Below are positions 1-8,771 of a stretch of DNA of 64,000 bases, piece after piece. The stretch covers positions 186,001 through 250,000 of the forward strand of contig NZ_SUMB01000001.1 in assembly GCF_005048155.1 (NCBI RefSeq). The letters run 5' to 3'. Every line of letters begins with the position of its first letter. The first letter of the stretch is position 1. Position numbers and translations under genes: made by a program. Source of the stretch: Streptomyces piniterrae (lineage in GTDB: Bacteria; Actinomycetota; Actinomycetes; Streptomycetales; Streptomycetaceae). The notes beneath the pieces were generated by a model. That model saw only the letters and a list, made by a program, of their open reading frames with translations. It did no database searches and was not told the DNA's origin.

Positions 1-2
1 TC

Positions 3-170
3 GCGCCCGGCGCCGAAACCGCCGCCGCGCCCGACGCGCCGGCCGCGGCCCCGCACCACCACCCGGGTGCCGAGCGTGCCCTCGCCCATCTGCACAGCCT
101 GGAATCCGCCCTCACGGCTCTCGCCCAGCCCGTACGAAGCTCACCGCGCGCGCCGTTCGCGGCGTCGTAG
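3..170 (+). CDS. C-terminal end of an unidentified protein (partial)
   Basis: An open frame enters from the left edge and stops at TAG 168-170. It is about 55 codons, Ala/Pro/His-rich at first, then a short leucine-rich amphipathic stretch (ERALAHLHSLESALTALAQ) and a basic tail. Codon third positions are almost all G or C, as expected for coding DNA here. No family can be named from so short a tail, and it could be a chance frame. The next gene starts about 150 bases downstream. Confidence 0.35.
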   Translation, partial: APGAETAAAPDAPAAAPHHHPGAERALAHLHSLESALTALAQPVRSSPRAPFAAS

Positions 171-322
171 GGACGTGGGTCCGAGAGGCGACGGCCGAGG
201 AGGACGGTTTTGGCCATCCGCCGTGCCGTCCCGGGCCGGCTGTTAGCGTCGGCCGGAGAATCTCCAAAGGGGCGACGGGCAGCCGTGGGGCCTCAACGGG
301 CAGGCGGACGAAGGGCGGACGA

Positions 323-1369
323 ATGGGGACGACGGACAACCGGCGCGCGTACATCGGATCGTTCACCACGGCCGGCGGCCTCGGCATCACCGCCGCCGGA
401 GTCGACCGGGAGACCGGGGCGCTCACCGTCCTCGGCTCCACCGACGCCGTTCCCAACCCCTCCTACCTGGTCACGAGCCCGGACGGCCGTTACCTGTACG
501 CGGTGAGCGAGACGGCCAACGGCGCCGCCGCCGGCTTCGCCCTCACACCGGACGGGCCCCAACTGCTCGCCCCCGCGGTGCCCGTGGGCGGCGCCGACCC
601 CACCCACCTCGCACTGACCGCCGGCCACCTCGTCACCGCCAACTACAGCTCCGGCAGCGTCAGTACGCTCCCCGTACGGGCCGACGGCACGCTCCGCGGC
701 CCCGCCACCGTGCTCCCGCACCAGGGCAGCGGCCCGCGGACCGACCGTCAGGAGGGCCCGCACGCGCACGCCGTGCTGCCCGACCCCGGCGGCCGGAGCC
801 TGCTCAGTGTCGATCTCGGCACGGATTCGGTGCGGGTCTGCGCCCTCGACCCGGCCGGCGGGTCGCTGACCGTACGCGACGAGGTTCGGCTGCGGCCCGG
901 CAGCGGACCCCGCCATCTCGCCTTCCATCCGCGTGGCGACCGCGCCTACGTCATCAACGAACTCGACCCGACGGTCACCGTCTGCCGCTGGGACGCCGCC
1001 CAGGCCACGCTCACGCCACTGGGGGAGACCCGCCTGCTCCCCGACGAAGTCCCATCCGCCGGCACCTTCCCCTCCGCACTCGTCATCTCCCCGGACGGCC
1101 GCTTCGCCTGGGCCGCCAACCGTGGCCACGACAGCATCTCCGTACTGTGCCTCGACGGTCCCGGTGACACCGCGACCCTCGTCACGACCGTGCCCTGCGG
1201 CGGCCACTGGCCCCGTGACCTGGCACTCCATCCCGGTGGCCGGCACCTCTACGCGGCCAACGAACGCTCCGGCGACGTGACATGGTTCGCCGTCGACCCG
1301 CAGACCGGCATCCCGGCGCGGACCGGCTCCATCGAGGCGCCGGCCGCCTCCTGCGTGGTGTTCGCCTGA
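323..1369 (+). CDS. Lactonase family beta-propeller protein
   Basis: A 348-residue cytoplasmic-looking protein with no signal peptide. It carries the repeated blades of the 7-bladed propeller lactonases (6-phosphogluconolactonase/muconate-cyclase-like family): SPDGRYLYAVSE near residue 55, PRHLAFHPRGDRAYVINE near 200, SPDGRFAWAANRGHDSISV near 260 and LHPGGRHLYAANERSGDV near 300. Family members hydrolyse sugar lactones, but many actinomycete paralogues have unknown substrates. Length fits the family. It stands alone; the next gene is convergent 30 bases away. Fold assignment is firm, substrate unknown. Confidence 0.85.
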   Translation: MGTTDNRRAYIGSFTTAGGLGITAAGVDRETGALTVLGSTDAVPNPSYLVTSPDGRYLYAVSETANGAAAGFALTPDGPQLLAPAVPVGGADPTHLALTAGHLVTANYSSGSVSTLPVRADGTLRGPATVLPHQGSGPRTDRQEGPHAHAVLPDPGGRSLLSVDLGTDSVRVCALDPAGGSLTVRDEVRLRPGSGPRHLAFHPRGDRAYVINELDPTVTVCRWDAAQATLTPLGETRLLPDEVPSAGTFPSALVISPDGRFAWAANRGHDSISVLCLDGPGDTATLVTTVPCGGHWPRDLALHPGGRHLYAANERSGDVTWFAVDPQTGIPARTGSIEAPAASCVVFA

Positions 1370-1399
1370 GGTGTGCGGCAGACCGTGGCCGCGGCGCCC

Positions 1400-1777
1400 T
1401 CAGCCCTGCCGGAACCGCCCGCCGAAGTACACCTGGGTCTCGCTGATCCGGCCGTCCCGCACGGTCATCACCTCGACGTTGCGATGCCGTGCGCCGGTCT
1501 TCAGCTCGTACTCGTACCGGACGAAGACCTGGCCGTCGTCGGCGGGCACGGCGTCGAGGATCTCCTGGGAGCGGAGCCGGTCCGCGGTGGGGAAGCAGCG
1601 CTCGAAGAACGCGGCCTTGCCGATGTGGTCGTCCTGCGGACTCGTGAAGACGAAATCCTCCGCGAGCAGCTGGTCCATGGCCACGCGGTCCTGTGCGAGA
1701 TAGCTCGCGAACGCGGCCCGGACGATGTCCGTGGTCGACGGGGAACTGGAGTCGGAACTGGACTGGGAACCCGGCAT
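1400..1777 (-). CDS. SnoaL/NTF2-like protein
   Basis: A 125-residue protein of the SnoaL/ketosteroid-isomerase-like fold. After a Ser-rich tail it shows an alpha helix (FASYLAQDRVAMDQLLAEDFVF), then FTSPQDDHIGKAAFFERCF and C-terminal beta strands ending in VRDGRISETQVYFGGRF, the usual layout of these alpha+beta barrels. Members bind small hydrophobic ligands; most are uncharacterised. The ATG at 1777 is chosen because GGGAGGAG lies just upstream; the frame stays open further upstream, but only through a direct-repeat tract. It converges on the lactonase gene. Confidence 0.75.
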   Translation of the reverse strand: MPGSQSSSDSSSPSTTDIVRAAFASYLAQDRVAMDQLLAEDFVFTSPQDDHIGKAAFFERCFPTADRLRSQEILDAVPADDGQVFVRYEYELKTGARHRNVEVMTVRDGRISETQVYFGGRFRQG

Positions 1778-1794
1778 GGAGCTCCTCCCATAGG

Positions 1795-1876
1795 CGGTCC
1801 GTGCGGCCCGTATGCGGTCGGGACGCGGCCCGTATGCGGTCGGCTTGCGGTCCGTGTGCCGTCCGTGTGCGGTCCC
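1795..1876. repeat. Imperfect tandem repeats upstream of the SnoaL-like gene
   Basis: Three head-to-tail copies of a 20-22 base unit (1795-1814, 1815-1836, 1837-1858), each starting CGGTC and ending CGTATG or CGTGTG, followed by two shorter remnants. They lie in the probable promoter/leader of the SnoaL-like gene (minus strand). The rest of 1778-2187 holds this tract and the terminator at 2113-2153; no further gene is evident there. Confidence 0.6.
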
Positions 1877-2112
1877 CTCACCGGAGGGGGAGCCCGCGGC
1901 CGGCACCTGGTCTCGGCACGAACGTAGACCGGTCGAGGCCGCCCGGCCTGCCGGCCGACAGGAGGAGACATACGGCAGGGCCTCTGACGGGGCCGCTCGC
2001 GGGCGCGTGGCGGGCCGGGCGCCCGCAGCGCGTCCGCCCTCGCGTCAGGGCGTCAGACGGGCATCTGCGCCGATCAGGCGATACGCGGCCGGCCGAGGCG
2101 GCCCGGACAGCG

Positions 2113-2153
2113 CGAAGGGCCGTCCCGCACGGTCTGTGCGGGACGGCCCTTCG
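2113..2153 (-). terminator. Terminator hairpin after the CbiX-like gene
   Basis: A perfect 18-base inverted repeat (2113-2130 and 2136-2153) around a 5-base loop, 35 bases beyond the stop of the minus-strand CbiX-like gene. There is no T tract, which is usual for Streptomyces terminators. Confidence 0.85.
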
Positions 2154-2187
2154 GAGGTCTGCCGGCAGCCATTCCCGGCGGCGTGTC

Positions 2188-3135
2188 CTAGCGCACCGGC
2201 GCGCCCTGCTGGAGGGTGATCCCCACCTTCGCCGCGTAGTTCGACAGCACCAGCCGGCCCACCGCGCCGTACGCGCCGAGCGCCTCGGCCGACGCGCAGC
2301 CCGCCTCCGCCGCGGCCGCCCCCAGCAGGCCGTCGGCGATCTCCGGGCCGATCAGGTACGGGGCCAGCGCCAGCTGCTGCGAACCGGACGCGCGCAGCTG
2401 CTCCGCGGTACGGGAGATCGCGCCCTCCTCGTCCAGCGCGGCGGCCAGCACCGGCACCGCCAGCCGCGCCGAGAGCAGCATGCCGGTGATCCCGGCGGCC
2501 TGCACGGCCTCCTCGCCGCCCACGGTGGCGAGGACGATGCCGTCCGCGGCCGTGGCGACGGTGAACAGCCGCGCCCGGTCGGCGCGCGCCAGACCGGCCT
2601 CGGACAGCCGGACGTGCAGTGCCTCGGCGAGCAGCGGGTGCGGGCCGAGGACCTCGGTCAGCTCGGCACCGGAACCGCTGTTCATGATCGCCTGGCGTAT
2701 CCGGCGCAGCAGCGCGCTGTCCGGACCGGCCAGCAGCGGCACCACGACCGCGGCGGGACCGGGCTGCTCGCCCTGGCCGAGAGCGGCCTCGCGGGCCTTC
2801 TGCTCGGCGGCGGCGTGCGCCAGCACGGCCTCCAGCGACGGGAACTCGTCGTCGCCCCCGTCGACATAGCCGATACGGGCGTCGAGGCCGGGCAGCTCGG
2901 ACCGGGCGATGCTGGAGACCTCCTCAGCCAGGCTGCGCGAGGCGGAGGTGGGGGCGCCGGGCACGGCGAGCACCAGGGCGGGTGCGCCCTCGGGTGCGGC
3001 GATCGGCTCCGGCTTGCGGTGGCGGCCGGACTGCCGGCGCGGCATACGTACAGGCAGGCCGGGTGCGGCGCCAGGGCTCGAGGGTGCGGCGTCGAAATCG
3101 GGCGAGCCAGGTGCGGGCCCAGTGGGGGAACTCAT
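2188..3135 (-). CDS. CbiX/sirohydrochlorin-chelatase-like protein
   Basis: A 315-residue protein with the two-lobe chelatase pattern: a beta strand (ALVLAVPGAPTS, about residue 52), helix, VVVPLLAGPDSALLRRI near 128, GPHPLLAEAL near 163, and a second half with VPVLAAALDEEGAI and LALAPYLIGPEIADG. Class II chelatases add cobalt or iron to sirohydrochlorin using histidines in a first-strand HGS motif and a second motif. Here both histidine positions read AVPG and LLAGP, so metal-chelatase activity is doubtful. The basic, Pro-rich N-terminus (residues 1-45) is typical of actinomycete homologues. It could be a structural or regulatory paralogue. Confidence 0.65.
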   Translation of the reverse strand: MSSPTGPAPGSPDFDAAPSSPGAAPGLPVRMPRRQSGRHRKPEPIAAPEGAPALVLAVPGAPTSASRSLAEEVSSIARSELPGLDARIGYVDGGDDEFPSLEAVLAHAAAEQKAREAALGQGEQPGPAAVVVPLLAGPDSALLRRIRQAIMNSGSGAELTEVLGPHPLLAEALHVRLSEAGLARADRARLFTVATAADGIVLATVGGEEAVQAAGITGMLLSARLAVPVLAAALDEEGAISRTAEQLRASGSQQLALAPYLIGPEIADGLLGAAAAEAGCASAEALGAYGAVGRLVLSNYAAKVGITLQQGAPVR

Positions 3136-3229
3136 GGCGCCGCATGCTAATGCCTTTGACCACTCCGGTGCCGAGGGAGGGCGCAGTCGAGAGGTATCCG
3201 TCCCGATTTATCCCGCGCGTCACGCCCGG

Positions 3230-4276
3230 CTAACCCCGGACAGGCCGTGTGATCTGCAACAACTTCGGATCGGCGGGCAAAACCAGGCGGTTTCCTGCGA
3301 GCGCCGCGGCGATGGTCAGGGCTCCGTCCAGGGGGCTCCCCGCAGCCTCCGTCAGGTGCGCTTCCGGCAGCCGTTCGGCGAGCGCCTCGCGCAGCGGGAC
3401 GAGCAGCGGCTCGCCCATACGGAACAGGCCGCCGGTGCAGGCAACCGCGTTGCGGGACCCCGGCGGGCAGACCGCGGCCGCGGCGTCGGCGATATGTCGC
3501 GCGGCGTCGCGCAGGATGCCCGCGGCGACCGGGTCCTCGGGCGCGCAGGCGGCGAGCTCCGGGGCGAACGAGGCCAGTACGGCGGGCCGGTCGGGCCGTG
3601 GATACAGCGCGCCGGGCAGCCCGGCGACCGGCCCGAACACCGCTTCCGCGCGGGCCAGCAGGGTGTCCGAGCCACCCGGCCGCCCGTCGTACGCGCGCAT
3701 CGCGGCCTCCAGCCCGGCCCGGCCGATCCAGGCGCCGCTGCCGCAGTCGCCCAGCAGATGCCCCCAGCCGTCGGCGCGCCGCCAGCCGCCCGTGGCGGTC
3801 AGGTCCGTGCCCAGGGCGATCATGCCGGTGCCCGCGGCGACGACGGCACCGGGCGACTGCCCCAGGGCGCCGGCGTACGCGGTGACGGCGTCGGCCGCGA
3901 GGGCGAGGTGCCGGACCCCGAAAGCGGTGGCCAGTGCGGCGGGCAGCCGGGCCCGCAGATCGTCGCCCAGGCTGCCCATCCCGGCGGCCCCCACACAGCA
4001 GGCGGCGAACCCCGCCGCGCCGGTCTGCCGTCGCAACTCCTCGGCGGCGGGCAGGAGTTGGGACAGCAGGTGCGCCGCGTCGATACCGGCAGGGCCGGTG
4101 CGTACCGGCTCGTCGGAGGCGTGGGTGGCCGACGGCCCGGCCTGGGGGGCGTCTGCGCGGGCGACGGCGATCCGCAGGCCGGATCCGCCGGAGTCGACAC
4201 CGAGGACGTAGCGCTCGCGCTCTACCGGGGCGTCGACGGCGGGGCGTTCCGCTGAAGTGGCCGACGGCTCACCCAA
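3230..4276 (-). CDS. N-acetylglucosamine kinase-like / BadF-BadG family ATPase
   Basis: An ASKHA-fold kinase of the eukaryote-type GlcNAc kinase/BadF group. It shows the phosphate-1 loop GVDSGGS (about residue 26), the phosphate-2 region GTGMIALGTD (about 148), DGWGHLLGDCGSGAW (about 168) and the C-terminal adenosine loop SPLDGALTIAAAL. The likely reaction is ATP-dependent phosphorylation of N-acetylglucosamine or a related amino sugar in the cytoplasm. The start is uncertain: TTG 4276 overlaps the upstream scramblase gene by 8 bases, suggesting one transcript. A chitin-linked oxidase gene with a DasR-type box lies 13 kb away in the same window. Confidence 0.8.
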   Translation of the reverse strand: MGEPSATSAERPAVDAPVERERYVLGVDSGGSGLRIAVARADAPQAGPSATHASDEPVRTGPAGIDAAHLLSQLLPAAEELRRQTGAAGFAACCVGAAGMGSLGDDLRARLPAALATAFGVRHLALAADAVTAYAGALGQSPGAVVAAGTGMIALGTDLTATGGWRRADGWGHLLGDCGSGAWIGRAGLEAAMRAYDGRPGGSDTLLARAEAVFGPVAGLPGALYPRPDRPAVLASFAPELAACAPEDPVAAGILRDAARHIADAAAAVCPPGSRNAVACTGGLFRMGEPLLVPLREALAERLPEAHLTEAAGSPLDGALTIAAALAGNRLVLPADPKLLQITRPVRG

Positions 4277-5318
4277 GGCCGCGGGCGTCCTGCTTGAGGG
4301 CGGTGTCGACGGTCAGCGCCGTGGCGACCACCAGGCTCAGCAGCGGGTCGGGCAGCTGGCGATGGATCTGCAGTACGTAGTTGTCGGCGGTGGTGAACAT
4401 CGTCTTGGCCAGCCCCTCCCAGGTCTTGGTGATCCGGGCGACCTCGGCGTCGGTGTGGTCCACGATCGCGAAGTTCCAGGCGCGCCAGTTCTCCGCCTTG
4501 ATGGCGCCGATCTTCTGGCCGTTGACCACCATCGAGAAGTTGATCTTCCCGATGGCGTTCTGCTGCACGATCTCGCCGACCGGCCGGCCGTCCGGACGCT
4601 CCACCAGCACCTTGGACTTGATGATCTTCGCCGGGCGGGTCAGCACCAGCTGCGGCCGGCCGTGTGCGTCCCGGATCTCCAGCTTGTGGGTCATGTACTG
4701 GTCCAGGCTGGAGACCACCCGCAGCACCTTCTTGGCGGTGCTCTGACCGACCTGCACCACCGAGCCGAGGGTGTTTCCGTGCTGGTCGAAGACCGTGTAC
4801 TCGTTGGTGACCTCGATGAGCTTGGCCTTCTGGTTCACCACCAGGACCGGCTCGGTGAAGAGCGTGCCGCCGCCGGGGCCTGTGGGTGCGACGCCGGCCT
4901 GCTGTTGCACCTGCTGCTGGATGCCTGCCGGGTTACCGACCGGCTGCCCTGGCAGGTGCCGGCCCGGCACCTGCTGCTGCGGGTACGGCTGCTGCATCGG
5001 CTGGTGGTGCGGGCTCTGCTGCTGGAACGGGGCGGCCTGCTGCTGGGGCGTGTGCTGCTGGGAGACCTGCTGCGACGCGTGCGACTGCGGGGTCGGCTGC
5101 TGCGGCGCGTTGTGCTGCGGGGCCTGCTGTTGCGGCGCCGGCTGTTCCGGCTGTTCCGGCTGCTCTTTGGTCAGCTGGGGCGCCTGGCTCTGTGCCGGCG
5201 CCTGCTGCCGGCCCGGGTGGGTGTTCTGCGTCCACTGGGAGCCGTCCCACCAACGGAGTTGGTGGGGAGTGCCCTGCGGGTCGGCGTACCAGCCCGCAGG
5301 AATGTTCGCCTGGGTCAT
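4269..5318 (-). CDS. DUF2510 / scramblase (LURP-one-like) domain protein
   Basis: A 349-residue, three-part protein. Residues 1-32 form a DUF2510 module (GWYADPQGTPHQLRWWDGSQWT). Residues 33-150 are a low-complexity Gln/Pro/His-rich linker. Residues 155-340 match the phospholipid scramblase/LURP-one fold, with repeated beta strands such as LIEVTNEYTVFDQHGNTLG and a hydrophobic C-terminal segment (LLSLVVATALTVDTAL). Proteins of this type are common in actinomycetes; their role is unclear and scrambling has not generally been shown. The gene leads a pair with the kinase. Confidence 0.8.
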   Translation of the reverse strand: MTQANIPAGWYADPQGTPHQLRWWDGSQWTQNTHPGRQQAPAQSQAPQLTKEQPEQPEQPAPQQQAPQHNAPQQPTPQSHASQQVSQQHTPQQQAAPFQQQSPHHQPMQQPYPQQQVPGRHLPGQPVGNPAGIQQQVQQQAGVAPTGPGGGTLFTEPVLVVNQKAKLIEVTNEYTVFDQHGNTLGSVVQVGQSTAKKVLRVVSSLDQYMTHKLEIRDAHGRPQLVLTRPAKIIKSKVLVERPDGRPVGEIVQQNAIGKINFSMVVNGQKIGAIKAENWRAWNFAIVDHTDAEVARITKTWEGLAKTMFTTADNYVLQIHRQLPDPLLSLVVATALTVDTALKQDARGLG

Positions 5319-5349
5319 GCGGGCACACTATCGCCCCTATCACCCGGTA

Positions 5350-6027
5350 TCAGGGCAGCTTCCAGTCCACGGGCTGCGCCCCCTGCCGCACCAGCAGGTC
5401 ATTCACCCGGCTGAAGGGACGCGAGCCGAAGAAGCCCCGGTCGGCGGACATGGGGGAGGGGTGCGCCGACTCGACGACCGGCAGATTGCCGAGGAGCGGC
5501 CGCAGATTGCGCGCGTCGCGCCCCCACAGCACCGCCACCAGCGGACGGTCACGAGCTGCCAGCGCGCGGATGGCCTGCTCGGTGACCTCCTCCCAGCCCT
5601 TGCCGCGGTGCGCCGCCGGCTTGCGGGGCGCCGTCGTCAGCGCCCTGTTCAGCAGCAGTACACCCTGCCGGGTCCACGGGGTGAGGTCGCCGTTGGACGG
5701 CCGGGGCAGCCCGAGGTCGGAGTGCATCTCCCGGAAGATGTTCTCCAGGCTCCCGGGCAGCGGGCGCACATCCGGCGCCACGGAGAAGCTCAGCCCGACC
5801 GCATGCCCCGGTGTGGGGTAGGGGTCCTGTCCGACGATGAGCACCCGCACGTCGTCGAAGGGCTGTTGGAACGCGCGCAGAACGTTGTTGCCGGCCGGCA
5901 GGTACGTACGTCCCGCGGCGATCTCCGCCCGCAGGAAGTCGCCCATCGCGGCGATCCGTCCGGCGACGGGCTCAAGTGCCTTGGCCCAGCCGGGTTCGAC
6001 GATGTCTTGGAGAGGTCGTGCAGCCAC
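5350..6027 (-). CDS. ung: Uracil-DNA glycosylase
   Basis: A 225-residue family 1 uracil-DNA glycosylase, which cuts uracil from DNA as the first step of base-excision repair. Both signature motifs are intact: [17 protein letters not shown] (about residue 66), containing the water-activating Asp, and the DNA-intercalation loop [18 protein letters not shown] (about 190), containing the catalytic His. Length matches bacterial Ung. Streptomycetes often have more than one ung copy. It is transcribed alone, 31 bases from the scramblase gene start on the same strand. Confidence 0.95.
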   Translation of the reverse strand: MAARPLQDIVEPGWAKALEPVAGRIAAMGDFLRAEIAAGRTYLPAGNNVLRAFQQPFDDVRVLIVGQDPYPTPGHAVGLSFSVAPDVRPLPGSLENIFREMHSDLGLPRPSNGDLTPWTRQGVLLLNRALTTAPRKPAAHRGKGWEEVTEQAIRALAARDRPLVAVLWGRDARNLRPLLGNLPVVESAHPSPMSADRGFFGSRPFSRVNDLLVRQGAQPVDWKLP

Positions 6028-6301
6028 GCGATCACCCTACTGGCCGAACGCCCATCCCCTTAATCGATGGCCTGGGGTTCCTTTCCCTCTTCGGCCGCCG
6101 TCCGATCTCGTGTCCGGCCTCCCCATGTGATCCTCAATCGGCTGTCATCCGGTCCGCACCTCCGCGTGCCCCGCCGCGCCTCCCTTCCCCGTCCCGCGTC
6201 CGGCGTCCCTCCGCGTCCGGCACGGATCCCTCAACTGCCGCCAGGATTCGGTTCGTTGGCCGGTCTGTGCCGACCGCCTCGCCGCTCGCTCCGCTCGCCC
6301 C

Positions 6302-7387
6302 TCACCCCACGGCCGCCGCCCGTACGCACAGCACATCCGGCAGGTGGGAGGCGACCTGGCGCCAGCTGTCGCCGTCGTCCGCGCTGGCGTACAGCTCGCC
6401 GTTTCGGTTGCCGAAATACACCCCCGCGGGATCGGCGTCGTCGACGCACAGCGCGTCCCGGAGCACCGTGCCGTAGTGGTCCTCTTCGGGGAGTCCGTCG
6501 CTCAGCGCCTCCCAGGTCCCGCCCGCGTCGGCGGTGCGGTAGACCCGGCAGCGGTGCTCGGCGGGCACCCGGTCGATATCGGCGGTGATCGGGAAGACGT
6601 AGGCGACATCCGCTCTTCTCGGGTGGGCGGCCGCGGCGAAGCCGAAGTCCGAGGGCAGTCCGTTGCCGATGTCCGTCCACCGGGCGCCCGCGTCGTCGCT
6701 GCGGTAGACGCCCCAGTGGTTCTGCAGATACAGCCGGTCGCGGTCCACCGGGTCCTGCGCGATCTTGTGGACGCACTGGCCGAACTCGGGGTTCTGGTCC
6801 GGCAGGAACACCGCCTTCACGCCGGTGTTCGACGGTGCCCAGCTGGCCCCGCCGTCGAGGGTCCGGTAGACCCCGGCCGCCGAGACCGCGACGGTCACCG
6901 CGTCGGCGTCGCGCGGGTCGGTGATCACCGTGTGGACGGCCAGCCCGCCGCCGCCCGGTGCCCACTGCTCCCTGGTCGGGTGGTCCCAGAGCGGGCGCAC
7001 CAGCTCGAACGTCTCCCCGTTGTCCTCGGACCGGAACAGTCCGCCCGGCTCGGTGCCCGCGTACACCACATCCGGGGCGGCCGGGCCCGCCGGATGCAGC
7101 TGCCACACCCGCTCCAGCGAAGTCCCGGTGTACTCCGGGTACTTGACGGCGGGGCGGGCCGGCTCATGCCAGGTCTCGCCGAGGTCGTCGGAGTGGAAGA
7201 CCGAAGGACCCCAGTGGGAGCTGTCCGCCCCGGCCAGCAGCCGGGGCGTCGCACGGCGGGTGTCGATCCCGAGGGAGTACACCGCCTGCGCGGGGAAATG
7301 GGGGCCGCTCAGTTCCCACTCACCATGCCGCCTTCGGCCGATGAAGAGCCCTTTGCGAGTGCCCACCGCGAGTAGTACGTCAGTCAT
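6302..7387 (-). CDS. BNR-repeat / sialidase-like propeller protein
   Basis: A 361-residue protein made of Asp-box (BNR) propeller repeats: SDDLGETWHEP, SEDNGETFELV, LDGGASWAPS, SDDAGARWTDIG, TADAGGTWEAL and SADDGDSWRQV. It has no signal peptide and no sialidase Arg triad that I can identify, so a cytosolic propeller of unknown ligand is likelier than a true sialidase. ATG 7387 is chosen because GGAGG lies just upstream; the extra upstream codons of the longer frame lack coding character. The 274 bases between it and ung hold no gene or strong signal. Confidence 0.75.
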   Translation of the reverse strand: MTDVLLAVGTRKGLFIGRRRHGEWELSGPHFPAQAVYSLGIDTRRATPRLLAGADSSHWGPSVFHSDDLGETWHEPARPAVKYPEYTGTSLERVWQLHPAGPAAPDVVYAGTEPGGLFRSEDNGETFELVRPLWDHPTREQWAPGGGGLAVHTVITDPRDADAVTVAVSAAGVYRTLDGGASWAPSNTGVKAVFLPDQNPEFGQCVHKIAQDPVDRDRLYLQNHWGVYRSDDAGARWTDIGNGLPSDFGFAAAAHPRRADVAYVFPITADIDRVPAEHRCRVYRTADAGGTWEALSDGLPEEDHYGTVLRDALCVDDADPAGVYFGNRNGELYASADDGDSWRQVASHLPDVLCVRAAAVG

Positions 7388-7401
7388 GCCGGAACACCTC
7401 C

Positions 7402-7460
7402 GGGACGCCGTTGTCTCAGATAGTGGCCAGTCTGCACCCGACCACTGACAACGGCGTTCC
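7402..7460 (-). terminator. Long stem-loop after the ene-reductase gene
   Basis: Arms 7402-7415 and 7447-7460 pair with one mismatch, and an inner pair AGTGG (7422-7426)/CCACT (7442-7446) extends the stem. It lies 37 bases past the stop of the minus-strand ene-reductase gene and before the BNR gene start. The right arm also overlaps a perfect 12-base palindrome (7455-7466), so a regulatory role is possible. Confidence 0.65.
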
Positions 7461-7496
7461 GGAACGGTATCCGCGCAGGTCAGAAGGGCGTGTGGG

Positions 7497-8600
7497 TCAG
7501 ATCGCCCGGTGGTACTGCGACGGCACATGGACGTCGGCGCCGAGCTCGCGGGCCGCGTGCTGGGCGAAGCTGGGCGACCGCAGCAGCTCCCGGCCGAGCA
7601 GCACCGCGTCGGCCTGGCCGTCCGCGACGATCTTCTCGGCGTGCCGTGCCTCGGTGATCAGCCCGACGGCGCCCACCGGCAGCCCGGTCTCCTTCTTGAC
7701 CCGCTCGGCGAACGGCACCTGGAAACCGGGCGCGGCTTCGATCTTCGCGTCGGGTGCGTTGCCGCCCGTGGAGGTGTCCAGCAGATCTATGCCATGCGCC
7801 CGCAGGTCGTGGGCGAACCGCACCGTGTCGTCGGCCGTCCAGCCCTCGCGCCCGTCGTCCGCGTTCTCGCTCAGCCAGTCCGTCGCCGAGATCCGGAAGA
7901 AGACCGGCAGGTCGTCGGGCCACACCTCCCGTACGGCGGCCACCACCTCCAGCGGGAACCGGGTCCGGTTCTCGTACGAGCCGCCGTACTCGTCGGTGCG
8001 CCGGTTCGTGAAGGGGGAGAGGAACTCGTTGATCAGATAGCCGTGCGCACCGTGGATCTCGGCCACCTCGAAACCGGCCGCCAGCGCCCGGCGGGCGGTC
8101 TCCGCGAACTTCTCGACGAGTTCGCCGATCTGCGTCGTGGACAGCTCTTCAGGTGTCGCGGACCGCTCGCCGAACGGCACCGGGCTCGGGCCGACCGGCG
8201 TCCACCCGTACCCCTCGCCCGGCAGCAGCGTGCCGCCCCGGTTCACCCAGGTCCGCTCGGTGGACGCCTTCCGCCCGGCGTGCGCGATCTGGATGCCGGG
8301 CACCGAACCCTGGGACTTGAGGAAGCCGGTGATCCGGCGGAACGCCTCGGTCTGGGTGTCGTTCCACAGCCCGAGATCGAAGGGGCTGATGCGCCCTTCG
8401 GGGCTCACGGCGGTCGCCTCCGTGAGGATGAGCCCCGTCCCGCCCGCCGCCCGCGCGGCCAGATGCTGGAAGTGCCAGTCGCCGGGCGCGCCCTCGGCCG
8501 GCCCCTCGGGAGCCGCGGAGTACTGGCACATGGGTGCCATCCAGAGCCGGTTCGGAATGGTCAGCGAGCGGAGGGTGATGGGCTCGAACAGTGCGCTCAC
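7497..8600 (-). CDS. NADH:flavin oxidoreductase (YqjM-type old yellow enzyme)
   Basis: A 367-residue FMN-dependent ene-reductase of the OYE family, thermophilic-like/YqjM branch. Evidence is MAPMCQYSA near residue 22 (the modulating Cys of this branch), QIAHAGRKAS near 100 (the FMN-binding His region), EIHGAHGYLINEFLSPFTNRR near 175 and a C-terminal phosphate-binding strand (ADAVLLGRELLRSP). It reduces activated C=C bonds of enones with NAD(P)H in the cytoplasm. The GTG start at 8600 is preceded by GGAG. It is divergent from an ArsR-type regulator across a 171-base gap with an inverted repeat, so likely under its control. Confidence 0.9.
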   Translation of the reverse strand: MSALFEPITLRSLTIPNRLWMAPMCQYSAAPEGPAEGAPGDWHFQHLAARAAGGTGLILTEATAVSPEGRISPFDLGLWNDTQTEAFRRITGFLKSQGSVPGIQIAHAGRKASTERTWVNRGGTLLPGEGYGWTPVGPSPVPFGERSATPEELSTTQIGELVEKFAETARRALAAGFEVAEIHGAHGYLINEFLSPFTNRRTDEYGGSYENRTRFPLEVVAAVREVWPDDLPVFFRISATDWLSENADDGREGWTADDTVRFAHDLRAHGIDLLDTSTGGNAPDAKIEAAPGFQVPFAERVKKETGLPVGAVGLITEARHAEKIVADGQADAVLLGRELLRSPSFAQHAARELGADVHVPSQYHRAI

Positions 8601-8658
8601 GGCAGGCTCCTGTACCTGAGAGGAACGGGCTCCGGATGAACCCGCGGTCATACGATAG

Positions 8659-8692
8659 GCGTCGTAGTACGGTGGATGTCAAACTACGATGC
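8659..8692. promoter_or_regulatory. Candidate ArsR-family operator
   Basis: An inverted repeat with 10-base arms (8659-8668 and 8683-8692, one mismatch) and a 14-base spacer lies between the divergent ene-reductase and ArsR-type regulator genes. The TACGAT/ATCGTA core recurs nearby at 8651. Position and symmetry suggest the regulator's own binding site. Confidence 0.6.
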
Positions 8693-8771
8693 TTCTCGTA
8701 CAATGGCGCTTGCCGTCGGCGCGCCTGGGCGCCCCGGGGAGCATCAACCGAGCCGCACGTCAGGAGCCGTC

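Noticed and set aside
4900..5220. CTG/CAG-rich microsatellite-like tract
   Set aside because: It is explained by the Gln-rich linker coding sequence of the DUF2510-scramblase protein.
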